Below are positions 39,001-54,000 of a stretch of DNA of 64,000 nt, in pieces. Both the position numbers and the translations under genes were made by a program. The number at the start of each line of letters is the position of its first letter. Positions within the stretch are counted from its first letter, which is position 1. The notes under the pieces were generated by a model, which made no database searches, had not been told where the DNA came from, and saw nothing but the letters and a program-made list of their open reading frames with translations. This DNA comes from Serilophus lunatus (Eukaryota; Chordata; Aves; Passeriformes; Eurylaimidae). The DNA lies in the NCBI GenBank assembly GCA_013399895.1, contig VXBA01000396.1:82542-146541 (forward strand). Direction: 5' to 3'.

Positions 39001-42000
39001 CTAAAGAAGTCCTCAAGCAATGCCTTGGAAAACACTATCCCAAAAAGGAGAGATCACTTCTAGATTAGTTTCACTTACCAAAAAAGGGGCACAAACCCAG
39101 GTGAAGGTTCCCATTGCAGCAAGGTAAGCAGATTTTTTTAGGACTTGGAGTTCTTTCTGTCTGATCTCTAATACCTTCTCTTTGAAGGCTAATTCCCAAG
39201 CATAAAGTTTCAGAACTTTAATCCCATTGAGAATTTCATTCATCAGCTTAATTCTGTTGTCTTTGCTCTTCATTTGAGCCACCTAAAAACAACATTGCAA
39301 AAAATAATTAACAGAGCACAATACTTGGCAGAGCCTCAAAGTTCTGAGCTTTGTATTTTGCAATGGCAAATTTACCTCATTATCATCAAAAGCTTACTAG
39401 CTTCCCAAGCAGGAAATCTGAGATACTATCTGAACAAACAAATATGCAGAATTAACAAGACGTTTTAAACCAATTAAAAGAATGCCTCATGCAACTAAAA
39501 TCCAAACCAAGATCAAAACAATTGTGGCACTAGTTTAAGTGTGATTAACCCTGCATCAGAGAGAGCCCTGGGACTCAGGTTCCTCTGAGGTACAGCAGGT
39601 AGTTAAAAAATAAGGCACTACAATCAAGCATCATTGATGTGCTACTTGTATCTAACCTTAGACCAAACCTGATTTTGCTTCCTCTGCAGCACAACCAATG
39701 ATATCCCTACTTCTCCCATCTAGGAACCAAATTGTGGTATGTCTTGATAAACATCTAGAGCTAAAAGGTTTCATTTAAATATAACAACATCCACTGAAAT
39801 TAGTCAATTCAGTTAGTAGTGATGTCACCAGAAAGCATTTGGTAGGGCTGTTGGAAGCAGTTTTTGCAGTAGAAATCTTGAACACTGCAACCAGCACCTT
39901 GGAAACGTGAGTATTTCACTCACTCAGGTTCATTAGGTAGACAGTAGTTTGCATTTGCCCTTTAGTTCTTTGGCAGCAAGCTAAAAACAAAACTAATTCC
40001 AATTCAATCACTGGACATCTCATGAAGCTGACTAGTGCCACCTTGGTCTTCACTACTGCAAAGTTTTTAGATCATTATGTACAGGTACACTGCAAGGCTG
40101 AAAAATACATGAGTTTGTTTTTTCTATTTAGACAACACCTCTGAACTTTCTTCCCTTCCCTTTTTTAAGGGACAAAAAATTAAAAGCACCAACCTTGAGG
40201 AACAAGTTAGAGTATGAAACATGTTTCTTACAAGCACTCTGTCACATATATTGAGGTTCTAACCTGATAGCTTTTTGTCTTCACTGCCATCACGGCGTTT
40301 ATCGGAATCAGAAGGACCATGACAGCCACACCTGCCAGCACTGAAGGACCTAAAGTCTGAAAAGTACTTCATTGTAAACATTTATTCAAATTAATTTTTT
40401 TAAATCTTGGTTCAAATCACTGCATACTCCACAGAAAACCTGTTTCAGAAAGTTTTTTAAGCTCTTCTTCCCTTCTTAAGAACAGCTTGTGGGAAGAAGA
40501 GGAGAATCAAGGAGGGACTTAGGTTGATGTTTATGTACTTTGATTTTTAAAACAAACATACATACATAGCTCCCATATAGAGGTAGGTATATATCAATCT
40601 CTGTCTAAATATTTATCTCTATACACACATACAAAGATCTTTTAATGTTTTCCAGTTTTTGCTGGTTTGTCTGCTCTTCTGAAGTAGAGACCCACAAAGA
40701 GTCAGCCAGGTGGCTGTGTGGGCTAGAAATGGCAAAACATCTCCTAAGGTGACTCTCAAGTACAAAACCAAGACCACTTTTATTTAAAGCAAGTGACAAG
40801 TGAGATACTATAGGTGCTGCAGTCTCCCAAAAGCTCTCATCTGCAGCCTCCTCATATGCACTAAGATGTGCAAATTCAGAACCTCCTGCCTTCCTTCTCG
40901 ACGGTGACAAAAGCAGCTCTGAATGGCTTCTATATAAACATCATTTTCCTCACACTGCTGTAAACCCTCCAGTGGTCTGAAAAACAGCTGTCTGTAGTCA
41001 GAGAGCCAAAGTGAAAACAGGAAACTACACATAATACTCACCTGCCACAGTAAGTATAGCGCTAGTATCACCTGGAGAGGTGCAGACCAAATCATGTTTA
41101 TATAGGTAACCAAGTCCATGAATCTCTGAGCATCCACAGACATTAGATTCACAATCTCACCCACAGTAGAAGTCTTTCTAGCAGAATTTGTGATAACAAG
41201 TGCCTAGGTGCAGATAAAAAATAAATATAGTTAAGACAACATCAAGACTTAGTCATTTGCATTTTCCCCACAAAATTCAATTGCTTTACAGATTCTTCTT
41301 TAAAATTACAAGCAAATCATATTCCTGCTTCATATTCTGTTTCCACTGTACATCTTGCAAAATGCAAATTGCACATTTTAAAGCAAGCAGGTGGGATTAA
41401 GCTAATAGACGATTAAAGGTAATAAGCAATCTTCAGAATTAGAGTTGGTGGTTTTATTGCTTAGAGGATATCGCTTTCTTGTTTTGTTCAGTGTTTTTGT
41501 TTTAGTGTAAGAAGTGGAATCTTCACCACTTCAACATATTTTTCTCACACAGAGTTATCAGTCCACAGCTTTCTAAAGTGCTCCAGCTTGTTCTAAGATG
41601 AGGTGGCACTGCTGCTAAGTCCCCTAAGCTGTAAACGTAGATGGATCTTAATTTCTGCACAAACTGAAGCATGAACTTTGGCTAAATGAGACAAGGTTTC
41701 TTGTTTGGCAGTAGAAAGAAGCAGGTTAACTAGTAAATTACAAAACTACGCAAGCTTAAACTACAAAATAATATTTTCTTATTTCCGTTAAGAATTAGGA
41801 ATCAGCATACCGGAATCTCCTGACTGATTATTCAGACTGAAGTGAGCATTCCCCGTCACAGATAGATGTTGCTGCATATTCAAAGAAACACCTACCTTTC
41901 GATAAATTACACCAACAATAGCTGTTTTGAGCCTCATTCCAGTTACAAAACAAATATGAAAATACTGGTGAAGAATCAGGGTCTGAAGACAGGCACAAAC

Positions 42001-45000
42001 AAACATCAGCACTGTATAAAAGTAGCCTTGCCAGTTTGGGGCAGATTGGTTATTTACAAAGTTGAGTAGCAATCTGTGGGGAGAGAATTTAGTTCTCTTG
42101 ATAGACGCAAAACAAAATCAAATGTCACAGTCACAACCTTAGATTATTCCAATCATTGTATGAGTCATGCAAGCATCTAAAGTACCAAACTTAGATAAAA
42201 CACTTCAGCAGAATTCTTAGAAAATGGAGATCATTTTATAGGAGCACACACCACTCCCTCCTCAACATACATTGAAACAAAGTACTACATAGTTCACATG
42301 AATAGCATTCTCTTAGTGCAACACTAAAAAGTCTCTTTTTCCCTCCAGCTAAAATACAAGCACTTACAGTTGCTTTACTTCCTATCAGCTTAAAGCAATA
42401 CAACTCCTCCCAGCCCCTTAGCTCTGTAGCTTCACATACTGGACATGTAGTCCCAAAATAATTACAGGTTAGAAATGAATAAACCCTCCTGCTGCTGTTG
42501 ATTAAGTTCCTGCCTCGCCTTCCTAGAGTTCAAAAGCAACTCAAAAAGTCAAACATTTATTGCATGATGCTACAATTTGAAAATCAAAGGACCAACGGTC
42601 CACGGTCTCACTTGCATGGCATCTCTCCCCCATTTAACCAACTGAAGGCAAAGCAGCTTGAGGAGTGAAATACCAGCATGTTTTAAATCATGTTCACACA
42701 CTTTTAATACAATAATAAAGTATATAGGTCTTACCTCAGAATTTCTGGGCCTGTAAACATCAAGAGATCATGTGCAGCCTTAAACAGGAAGCTCATGAGA
42801 AAATATGGTCCAAAGGTTTTACATAACACCTTGAATAAAGATGCTTCAGAGGTCTTCTGAGGTGGTTTTATAATCAAAGCTTCAGCCTCTTCTGTCACAT
42901 CACCATTTGAGTCACTTGATTTTTGCTGCTTTTTGGGCGCATAGAACATGTTTAATGGTTGCCTGTAATAAGAGTAGGTATATAATGTAGCTTCTCTTCA
43001 AGCATAAAGCCAATGGGAAAAATGCACACTCTACAAATGAGATGTTTATGAGCTGCTTATTATGACTCTTAATAGTTTAAAACTGGGTTTTACTGTCAAA
43101 CTGTTTTCATCATACAACCGTAACTAATTGCACTGGCCATTCAGAAATGGTCTTCCCTGCTTAGACAAGTAACATCCCTGTTGAATCTCTCCCGTGGGTC
43201 TGCCCTTGGAATCAAGGAATAGGGCTCTAACCTGTGTTAAGCTTAAAGAGCAAAGGACGTTATCATTCTAGAACCCAGCATGCTGAACTTTCATCAAAAT
43301 CCACGCCTCACTGTACTGCCAGTGTTAAAAGACTGCAGTCAGATTGAGGCCAAGACATCCCCAATGAACTGAACACATTCTTTTAATACATCTGGCTTAT
43401 GCCAAACTACATACTCAGAGCTTCTGAGGTCAAGCTGTATGTAAAAACACACTGTAAGCAAGCACGCAAGCTTCCTTCAATGAAGAGGATCTTCTATTTG
43501 CTGCAGTAAAGGATGATGAAAGTTGGATGGAGACTGCAGGCATGCAGTCCTAATTTTAGTCATCTGGCTTAGATGCTCAGACTCCCTATATAGTCAAAGG
43601 AAAGTAAGAAGCTTCTCACTTTCACACCCTGAATTACCCTCCCGAGGCTTTGGCAACTATAGAGGGAGCCCAAGCTCCCTAATTACATGACTGAAGTGTG
43701 TGTGAAAACATTCCCTCCCAAGGACAAAAAACACACATCAAAAGTCACAAGAACACGTTTGGGATCATGAAAGACTAAGGAAAATTTCATGTAGCACTTC
43801 ATAAAGAAGGCACACAACACGCTACTCAGTTCCTGTTCTGTGTGCACAAATAAAAGGACAAATACAAGCTGCCACACAGGCCTTATGAAAGCAGGTTTGA
43901 TAACAAACACCTCTAAGGAGAAGCTGAGAAGCTTGAGCTTGTAGACCTCTGTATCTTGGGAGAACTGACAGCCACGATGACTGAACTTACCTCTTGGTTT
44001 TTGACCACTCTTTTGCCCAATTTCGAGCCAAGCCCGGCACTATTTCCTCTGATTTGTCATCTTTGTTCAATGACCACAAATCCTTGGCTTCCAAAGGACT
44101 CCGATAGCCCCGAATCATCAACCTGTATTAGAAAGAATTAACAACATAAATTTAAGAACGCTAGAGATGTGTGTAAAAATATATACATATTCCAAATACA
44201 GTCATTCTTGCACCTAGCCCCAAAACAGAGCCAGCTCTTCACAAAGATCCATGCAAGCATTGGCACCCATAGCAACACAGGTCTAGATCCTAAAATATAC
44301 CTCCCGTTGTCTTTACTGTGAGAATTAGACATCAAAACATCTAGGGATCCAGGATATGCCACTGAATTCAAATTTCAGGGAAAATAAAAGAATGCAGTGA
44401 TCTCATTTGAAAATCAGCCAGACAATTAATACTCCCATGCCTACCAAGTTTCAAAATCTTTATTAGCCTTTAATTTCACAAAGCAATTCCTTTCATCTAA
44501 CTTTCTGTTGGAACTCTGGCCAAATACCAACCACAACTCTACACCAATATTATTCTATATGTTTCTGTGTTTTAACTCTGAAATCATACAGTATAACTAA
44601 GTTAATGGAAGAAAAAGCCTCCTGGGCAAAGAGAGGTAATAGTTTTCATTACTTTAGTTTCTAAACTGTGTATTGGTTTTTCTGTGGCCAGGTTTTGGTG
44701 GCAGTGAGAGGGCTGAGGGAGAGGCTTCTTCGAGAAGCTGCTGGAAGTTTCCCCATGCCCAGGCTGGGCCCGCTGCTGGCCAAGGCCGGGCCAATCAGTG
44801 GTTGACAGAACGCCTCTGTGATAACATATTTAAGAAGGAAGAAAAAAAAAAAGAGGTAGTTGAAAAATGAAGATGGCTGCCGGAGAGGAGCAGGGTGAGA
44901 GCCTGTGAGCAACAACGCAGACACCAAGGTCAGTGGGGAAGGAGGGGCAGGAGATGCTCCTGGCGCCGGAGCTGAGATCCAGCTGCAGCCCATGGTGCAG

Positions 45001-48000
45001 CCCATGGTGAAGCAGCTGTGCCCCTGCAGCCCATGGAGGAGCACAGGAGTGCAGAGATCCACCTGCAGCCCGTGGAGGAGCCACGCCGGAGCAGGTGGAT
45101 GCTGGGGAAGGCTGTAGCCCGTGGGAGACCCAAGGTGGAGCCGGGTCCNCCATGGAACGTGGCTGGAAGGACTCCTCTCCCCAAGCAGCGGCTGAGAACA
45201 GCAGCTGAGCACAGCAACACCTCCCCCCCCACCTCGCCTTTTCCCTTGAACGCTGCGGGAGAATAGGTTGGATGTAAGAAGGAGGGGGTGGAGGGTGAAA
45301 GGTGTCTTTTAGTCTCTTTCTCTTAGCTCTGATCTTGTTAGTAATAAATTTGATTATTATTCCCACATAGAGTCTTGTTTTGCCTGTGACAGTGATTAAG
45401 AAAGAATCTGTTATAGTCCTTATCATGAATAACGAAACCTCTCGTTATATTCTCTCTCTCCTCTATAGTTGGGCAAGGGGGAGTGAGAAGGTGGCTGTAG
45501 TGGGCCCCTGGCACCCAGCCTGGGTTAAACCACTACAAGCAGGTAATTTTTACCTTGTTTTATTTCCTAAAGAACATTTTTTTTTACTGTATTCTTTCAA
45601 CAGACATATTAAATAACACCAAGGTCACACGTTTGATCCCCACACTGGCCATTTACTTAAGAGCTGGACTTAATGATCTGTGTGGGTTCCTTCCAACTCA
45701 AAATATCCCGTGATTCTGTGATACTGCCAAAATTTAAAATTACAAATACTCTACAGAGTAAAAAATATTAATAAACCAAAATTATTATTGCTAATTTAAC
45801 TCTGAAAGCAGGATCCCAAAGTGCCATTTAACTTGAACTGGTGCTTTATGCAGCATCTTGATCTTACCCACTGATCCACCAGAACGTGATTCTGGAGAGG
45901 AAAGAAGCACTGAACTCTGGACATGGATTCTAAAGGAGAGAAAAAGAAATCAATCCACATACAAAGGAACTGATACAGGGCCAAAAGAAACCAAGCTGAA
46001 AATATGCTTTTGAAATGGCTTTTGTTTACAGTATTTTTTCCACATTACTAAAACTTGCCATTTATGCTGCTGAAAGCTAGGACACAGGAACAGCAGTGCT
46101 CCATATCAACAACACATCCAATAGTTGAAGGAATTATACTCCAGATGTCCTGTACAGTGCCTATATCAGTGCAGGGTATGCTGCCAGAGGAGGGCACAAA
46201 TATGCTAATTGAACACTTAGTCATGAATAAAGAATTCAATTTTACTGCCCCAGCAGTTAAGTGCTGTGACTCATCAACACAGATGAACAAATGGAAAAAA
46301 TTTGTAAACTCCATAAAAGCATCCCAAAACTCCCTTTAAAAACCCTGTCTCTTTTTCATCAACAGGCATGGGAAACTTAAGTATCCATATCCTTTTCTAC
46401 ACCCAGAAGAATGTCTGGCTTTGAACTGCTCTTCAGGTTAGTGCCCTCTCCTAATCTGGTTGGATTAAAACAACATGAAGAAAGGCTGAGACAATTTCAA
46501 AAGTACTAAGGGTGATTTATTTGCACAATTCAAGTGCACATGTCTCTCTTCCCCCTTCCGCTGCTCTGAACAGCACCTAAAGAAAGCTAAAGTCATCCCA
46601 CCCCTTTGGCACAACAAACCACCAGGTTTTTATCATCAGCTGTAATTGGAGCAACTCAGGTATTCTATCTACAAGTCACCAAATATCATTAGAGTACTGC
46701 AATTAAATTAAAAAAGCCAGACACAAGTGCTTCAAACATTTACATTTTTTAGCTTATGTTTGTGTAACTTGGCTTTTCCACATGCTGCACTGCAGTGTGT
46801 TATCATCCAGCTACACAGAACAGAGTCCTGCATTTCCTCTTTTTCACATCACCTTTTTTGCAATTTTTCAGGGAAAGTAAGAGCAAGTACGAGAGGCTTT
46901 TTTTTTTTTTTGAAAAGGGATAAAAGTTTCACATCTCTCAAGTATTTAAACATTTAGTAAAATGACTACAAGCAAATCCAACACCATTGCTTATTGAAAT
47001 AAAAGATTTTAAACTCAGAGAAAGGGAAGGGACAAAACTTTCAGCTTTCAGCCTCTCCAGCATTCCTAACAGACAGATTTCTACTTCACTAAATACAGGG
47101 AGTACTTTCAACTTCATCCAAATTTAAAAACATTTTGAACTTTACATAAAACGTTGCATTGTTTTTTCCTTTACAACTTTTTAATCTACTTGTACATGGA
47201 AACTCTAAACTTAAGAGCCTACTGGATTTTGTACCACCAAATCAAAGACCAGACCTCATTTGCTTAGAGCAAAAGTTTAAAACATTAAAACATGTTAGAT
47301 TACTTTTAAAATAATACTATATTTGATAAAAGTCATCACACAAAGAACTATTAATCCTACTGACTTTCATGCCAGGTAGAACAAAGACAAGTCTGTATTT
47401 ATGTAATGCAAACAAGAGACAAAATACGTGGTTGGACTTCTGTATAAATCAGTATCTACATCTTGGAAATCTCATTGTATTTTTCTGGCTTAAGTAAACA
47501 TACTAAGATTTTACTCAAGACTTACAAATGCTTCTGGTTTGGAAATGCTTGGCAGAAGGGAATTTAAGCCAAATTTATGACTTCTTTGCTCTTCTTCACT
47601 CTTTTTCCACACACCACTCATGAAAAAAGAAGGTTAAAATTTGATGTCTACCCTATTTCCTAAAGACACTCCTAGAAATACTCAGAACAGAAAAACAAAC
47701 CACTGTGGTCTCAAAGCACCTCGTAATTATTATAGACGTGATCAAAGCAGAAAAGAAGGTTTCCATAAATCCACAGCATCCTGTCTAATACATTTAATCC
47801 CTAAATGAGATAAAAAGAACCAAAAGATGAAGAGGCTCCATAGACTTGAACTTTCCTGCAGGCAAATACACACAGACTGTCTGCTATGTCAATGCAGAGC
47901 ACCACTGACTCCCTGGATACTGATGGAGAAGGTATCTGTGGAATTCAGTGAGTACAACTGGTCATGGATCCTATCCACAGTTACAGAGACAATATTTATT

Positions 48001-51000
48001 TCCCCCAGCACACATTTGATACCTTCCTTTGTCAGTCAGTGTCACCTAACAGCCATCAAATCAGAATTAGACCTTGTATTAAAAAAAATAAAATTATAGA
48101 ACTGAGATTTCTAAACTTGGCACATCCAAACTCCAGACAGTGGCAAGTGTCATTCCACTGTGACTTAGAACACCTAGCCCAGAGGTAAGCAAGGATGATC
48201 TAGCATCCCTTGGGTCATCTTAGATCCATGCCATATAGCTAGCACTTGTAATTAACAATGCATGCAAAAAAGATCATGTCTAGGTAAAAATAAATTTCTA
48301 AATCCAAACTATCCTCTAACATTAGCTGCTCTTGCAATTGAGCTGGTTTACTTTTTGCCTGACACAGAAATAAACATGGAAATCAAACACATCTATCCAG
48401 ATTCAGAAGTTTTCCAAGACCAGACACTTCCCCATCTTCAAAAGAAAGGGAACCCCCATCCCTGTGAGTATACTGCCTACTGAACATATCAGATAACTAG
48501 GAGCAGAGCATTTCAAACCCCCATTTCCCACTGGCTGCCAGAAGCACTACTCAATATAAATATATATGACTTAACCTTCAGGGATGCTATTCGAGAATGA
48601 GTGAAACTATTTTTGTAATTTTTTTACATACAACCTGCCCTTCACCCCCCAATTTTTGCATGTTATGGGCTTCATCTTTTGCATCAACTAAAAAGCAGAA
48701 TTTGAATTATCTGGAAGACTATGGCCTTATAACTCATTACACAGAATATTGCACATATGATACTCAACACTCTGTACAGACTTACTTACAGGATCATTTA
48801 CTGTTTCAGAAAACAAAGGTGGTTGTTCTGGAAAACAACACAGGATGAGCTCTACAAATACCAGGACAAAGTAAATGCAGAAGGTGACAAAATGAAATGC
48901 ATCCACTTCAGCACCCTACAAAGGAAGGTAATACTCCAATTAGAAGGGTCGAGGAATGTATCTAAAACATGTTAAACAGAAAACCACCTCTTTACTATAA
49001 ATTCTGCAAACTAACTACTACACTACCACCCCATGCAAATTTAAGTCAATGTCTGTTTTGGTAAAGAGCAGGTAATGTGAGGAAGGTGGATGTGAAAGAT
49101 ACAATTTATTTTTAATTCAGTCACTACCATAAACATCATGAACTTCTTATATAAAAAGTTCTCTTTAAGACACAGTTGGGGCCAACACAGAATGCCCCAA
49201 TTTGAAGTCAAGGTATTCTTTACAGGAGCAAGGCATTTATGTACTGAGTAGCGAGTAGTATTCAAAGCAAATTTTTTATTAGTATGCACACAGAGTTAGA
49301 GGAGCAGAATTTAGATTACACTGTGTTCCACACTGTGCTCAAATTCAGAGGTTCTTTCATTTCTCAGACTGAGACTGATATATAACATGTAAGCCACACA
49401 AATCAAAGCAAAGGGAGAGATGGACATACATCCACCAGTAAAATCTCATTCCCAATAGCTGAAAAGTTGATTAAAGTTCTCAAAATTCACAATACAGTTT
49501 AAAGGTTTCAAGAAATAAAAGTGACATGCCATTTTCAGGCAGCTCTACAATTAGTTTGGTATTTGAGGTGGCCTTACTATAAGACATAAAAATATTTCAT
49601 TTGTACACTTTCATTTTCTCCTGGCAGGTGAGACCACACCACCACAGAAAAAACTGTTTCAGGAAACTCGCTGTATAATCAACAGGAAGGCCACGTAAAC
49701 TCCCAGTTAGAGGAGTTTCATATCAAAGATTAAACACTTGCAGTGTATTCAAGCTGACACATCTGCTTTCTCCAACAGGCAGTAGAACTTTCTTGGCAAC
49801 TGCTACAGTTTAAATCACTATGAATTTCAGTAGCAGTTCAAAACAGGAGCCATTAAGTCTTGCTTATTTTGCTGTTATAACCCAAGGAATGAAGGTACAT
49901 TAAATGAATCATTAACTGGCTTGACTGGCATAATTAGCAAGCAACTACTCTGTTACTAGGACTATTTTCAACTGAATGAGGCTAAGAATCACTTACCATA
50001 TTTAAGGCATGTTTTATTTTGGATATAAAAATCACCGTGCCACATAACAAAGAGATGATCCAGAAAATCATCATTACACCTGAAGATTGGACTCCTTTTA
50101 GTCTTTCATATTGTATTAAAAATGTGGCAAGCAACTGTGGACAAACAAGATAAAAATTTATTCACAAATTTTAAGTTTTACAATATGTTATGCACATATT
50201 AAAGGTACTGTGCTAAAGTTTGCTTATTTAACACTTCTAATCCAGTATCTCCAAGACATTCTAACACACAGAAATTTTAAGTGTAATTCAAAAATATATT
50301 TCAACAGGAAATTCTCTGTATCAGTAAAGACAAGAAGTGGACATAAAAGGGAAAAGTACTATGTGGAAAGAAATGGTCACATACACAAAAGTGCCGTCAA
50401 AAGCTGACGGTCTTTATTTATTTACTTTTCTAGCTCCATACCAAAAATCAACATGGAATTACGGGGATACTATAACCTTTCCAAGTATTTCCTGACTAGT
50501 TCTTTTTAAAATAAAAGGATTTCTTTCCATAAAAGCCACAACATCAAACAACACCAACCAAGTATTGCTCTACTTGTATATTTTGTGTGTTTTCAGAGTC
50601 CTTTAGGAAGCTAGTATATCTCACTTGGCTGCTGAAACACACATTTTCAATCAGCCTGACAAAAGCTTGACAATTGCATTATTAAATGACCACAAACTAC
50701 TTAACAGCTCTTGCATTTGTCAGTGTGTCTGAAGGCCATTAGGTTTTTGATTGGCTTTGGGGAGGGATGCAGTGTCCTGTCCCTCTCCTTGAGCCACTAT
50801 CATTTTTAACCACTATCATTCCAAGTCCGTGAGAAATGTGGCAATAAATGAGTAGTAAGGCTCTTTCCTCAAAATGCAGGCTGCAGGGGTACTGGTGTGG
50901 AAGCAGGCAATAGTTGTGGACCTAGGTAGAAAGACTTAGCTGGGAACACCTGTGTGCCTGGTGACATTTAACTGTGTCACCAAGTGTAACAAAGAAAACA

Positions 51001-54000
51001 TTCTCTAAAGAATGTTACATGCAAGAGTTTGTAATAAGATACTTAATAATGTAATGCCTTCCATGGTCTTCCACCAAGTTCAGTGGTTTGTGTTATCTAG
51101 GCTGAATCAGCTCTCTGAGTTGATTCCTTTACCCTCTAGCTCGAGTCAAACTATTAAATGAATGGTGGTACCTCGAGCCTACCAAAATAAGGCAAGACAA
51201 CTGGCACTGCCTTGTGTGCTGATGTGCAACACACTGAGCACATCTGGGTTGGAGTTTGGTTTTTTTCTAATCTTTTCATTAAAAGACAGCAAACATTTCA
51301 GAGTCAACTGCAGAATAAGTCTGTATATTAAGGAAGTAGCTTAAAGAATTACACCATTGTGAATAATACCAAGATGGTGTTATTGCATGACCAATGGCCA
51401 TGCAGAACTTACCATTGTTATACCCAATACTGTAGGGCTAATGAGAAAAAATGGAGCTCGAAAAATATTTTGACTTCTTTCCCAGAAAGAGTAGAAAAGG
51501 TCTGTCCAGCAGACTATCCACAGTATTAAGCCCAAAGCCTGCAATACAAAGTGTCTTTAATACATCAGTTCCCACTGATAATGCAATACAATATATAGAT
51601 GAACACTAGATGTAACATATTAGTAAGAGTCACGATCAGATCATATCCTCTGGGCAATTCTACAACATGCAAAATCAGAGCAATTTGGCCTTCAGATTGA
51701 ATGGCCTTAAAATAGTCCTCTCCAAATGGTCTTAACAAAGAATTTGCATGTTTGTTACTATGCCAGAATAAATTCCAAAAAGCCTGATAAAAGGGTAATG
51801 GAAACATGTAAGGCTTGGAAACCAAACACAAGTAGAACAAGTAAGTTACAGCTGAAGTGTGCATGTAGGCCAAGACTGGTGCTCAACAAAATATAGTGTT
51901 AAAACACTGCTGAAAATAGATTGAAACTTCCAGACAAGCTTAGAAAGTCCTGGTTTTCAAAAGTCACGTACCGTTTTGGCTTTGTTGCGGTTTGACATCT
52001 GTATGTACCCTCTGTCATGACGGCGGAGGTACAGGAAGTACACTGGGAAGCAGACCCACAGGTAAATGCAAGGAATCCAGACCAGGACTGTGTTCTGAAA
52101 GCACTGGGTGAAGTCTGGATCTTCTGTGTACCATGTCAGATTCCAATCCTGGGGCAAGAAAACAAGCTGAGCTAAAGAAAAAGCCAACACTTGAACCTCA
52201 GTATTTAAGTCAGAAGTAGCCACTAGTGCCCTTATTCTGTATCTCTTGTGCATTTATTTATACTCCATTCTGTGATGCATCTAATTGTATTGCACTTTTT
52301 GTAACTCAGAAGTTTCAAATCTTCACAAGGTGATACTGTAGTTTTGTTGGCTATACACAGCTACCATAACATATAGCTCATTCACAGCCAAGAGCAGCAG
52401 CCCCACATCCAAAGGCTTGTTAACTATAGTGTTATTTTCAGTAGCAAAGCATTTTTTCAGACAGTTGCACAGCTTAAACTACACAAAATACCAGTACCAC
52501 TACTGGGACATAATGACAGCCAGTAATCCTTTTTCTCTATAAAAGCCTGAGCTGGTCACAGAAATAAGTGCCATTATCCACATTTTATAGATGAGGAAAC
52601 AGAACCAAAAGGAGCTGTAGTGCCTGTCCCCTCTATTCCAACATCAAAGCTGAAAACAGATCCCACTGCTCAGAATCACCACACTTTGATCATTCTTTGT
52701 CCCCATCTTCCACTGATTAAACAGTTTCAAACACAAAGAGAACATACATCTAAAGAGAAATTAAAGATTTTCCTTCCACATTTCCCTTGATTTCTGTCAG
52801 ATTCTAAAGCTTCTTTCCCAGTTAGATACAATAGACTGCATGGACAGGACATTCAGCTGTTATTTTGCTACTCTAATTCCACAGCATTTTAAAAATTCTT
52901 CTCACTTCACATTATTTTTAATTTTTCAGTTTTTACAAAAAGATCTCTGAACTTTCTACAGGTAATTCAAGGAAATGAACACAGGCAGAGCACATGAATG
53001 CCCAATTATGTTTTAATGTATCTGCATAGGGGTCACAGAAGCTGTTCGTGACCAGGCAGCGGCTCCGAGACGCTGTGGCCAAGCCACATGTTTATTAAGT
53101 TTCCTGACTGCATAACTCATCAGAAATTTAAGCTGAGTCATCCTTACATTTAGCAACCACACAAATGTTTTGGGCTTTCTAAGTCCCAGCTGCTCCACTA
53201 CAGCACAACAGCCAAGAAAAAGTCTCATGACTCTGCAGAACAGTTTACAATTCACAAATTAAGACAGATATAAGATTATACAAGCAAATCAACAGGATGT
53301 AATCAGCTTTACAACAAACAAGCAAGAGCATTTTGTTGAGTAAACTTTTGGGGATCTACACACTGTTTGAGAAAGTTAATAACTCCTTTTGCAGTGTTTG
53401 TAAATGCCTGCTGTAAAATGAATCAGGAAAATGCCAGAAAGGTCACAGCAGGTAATGCACATGTCACTGCCACGTGGTGAAATAAAAGCAAGAAAGTGCT
53501 CTGTGCATGACTGCTGTGCATATTGGCTGGAGGATATTCTAAAACAGGTGCAACCCTGCATTTGACTTTCATATTTGCAACTTATCTGGAGGTGTTTGTT
53601 TCTGTATAAAAGGTAAGAAAGATGGAACAAATGGCCAATTTTGGGTGAGACTATCTACTAGAATTTAACAGCTACAGCAACATTGGTGTATCTTCTTTCG
53701 TATTTTTCCAGACTGTTGCTATCAAGTAGGATAATGCTTAGCTTAAAAAAACCTGTTCTTCTCTGTTCAAGAGAAACAGGAACAGAGATGAGATGCAGAT
53801 GCCCCTTCCATTTTACATTCATTTCAGGTGACAAAAGGCAAGAAATGCACAAAGGGAGAGCCATGGCAGTATTTTCCCCCATTTCCCGAGGTGCAGTTCT
53901 CTCAGGCTGTGCTCACACAAGGCAGTAGCACAGACAGGAATAGGGCTGTAGACCCAATACTTGCTGCTGAGCACACAGTGCCCTCACAAGATCCCTTTCA

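Noticed and set aside
40605..40910. 101-codon minus-strand frame in intron 10
   Set aside because: Flanking exons 10 and 11 already join in phase and match MRP1 without it; no family recognised.
44661..45426. 183- and 198-codon minus-strand frames
   Set aside because: They fall inside the GC-rich LTR, span the N at 45149 and show low-complexity CAGCCCATGG-type repeats, not retroviral proteins.
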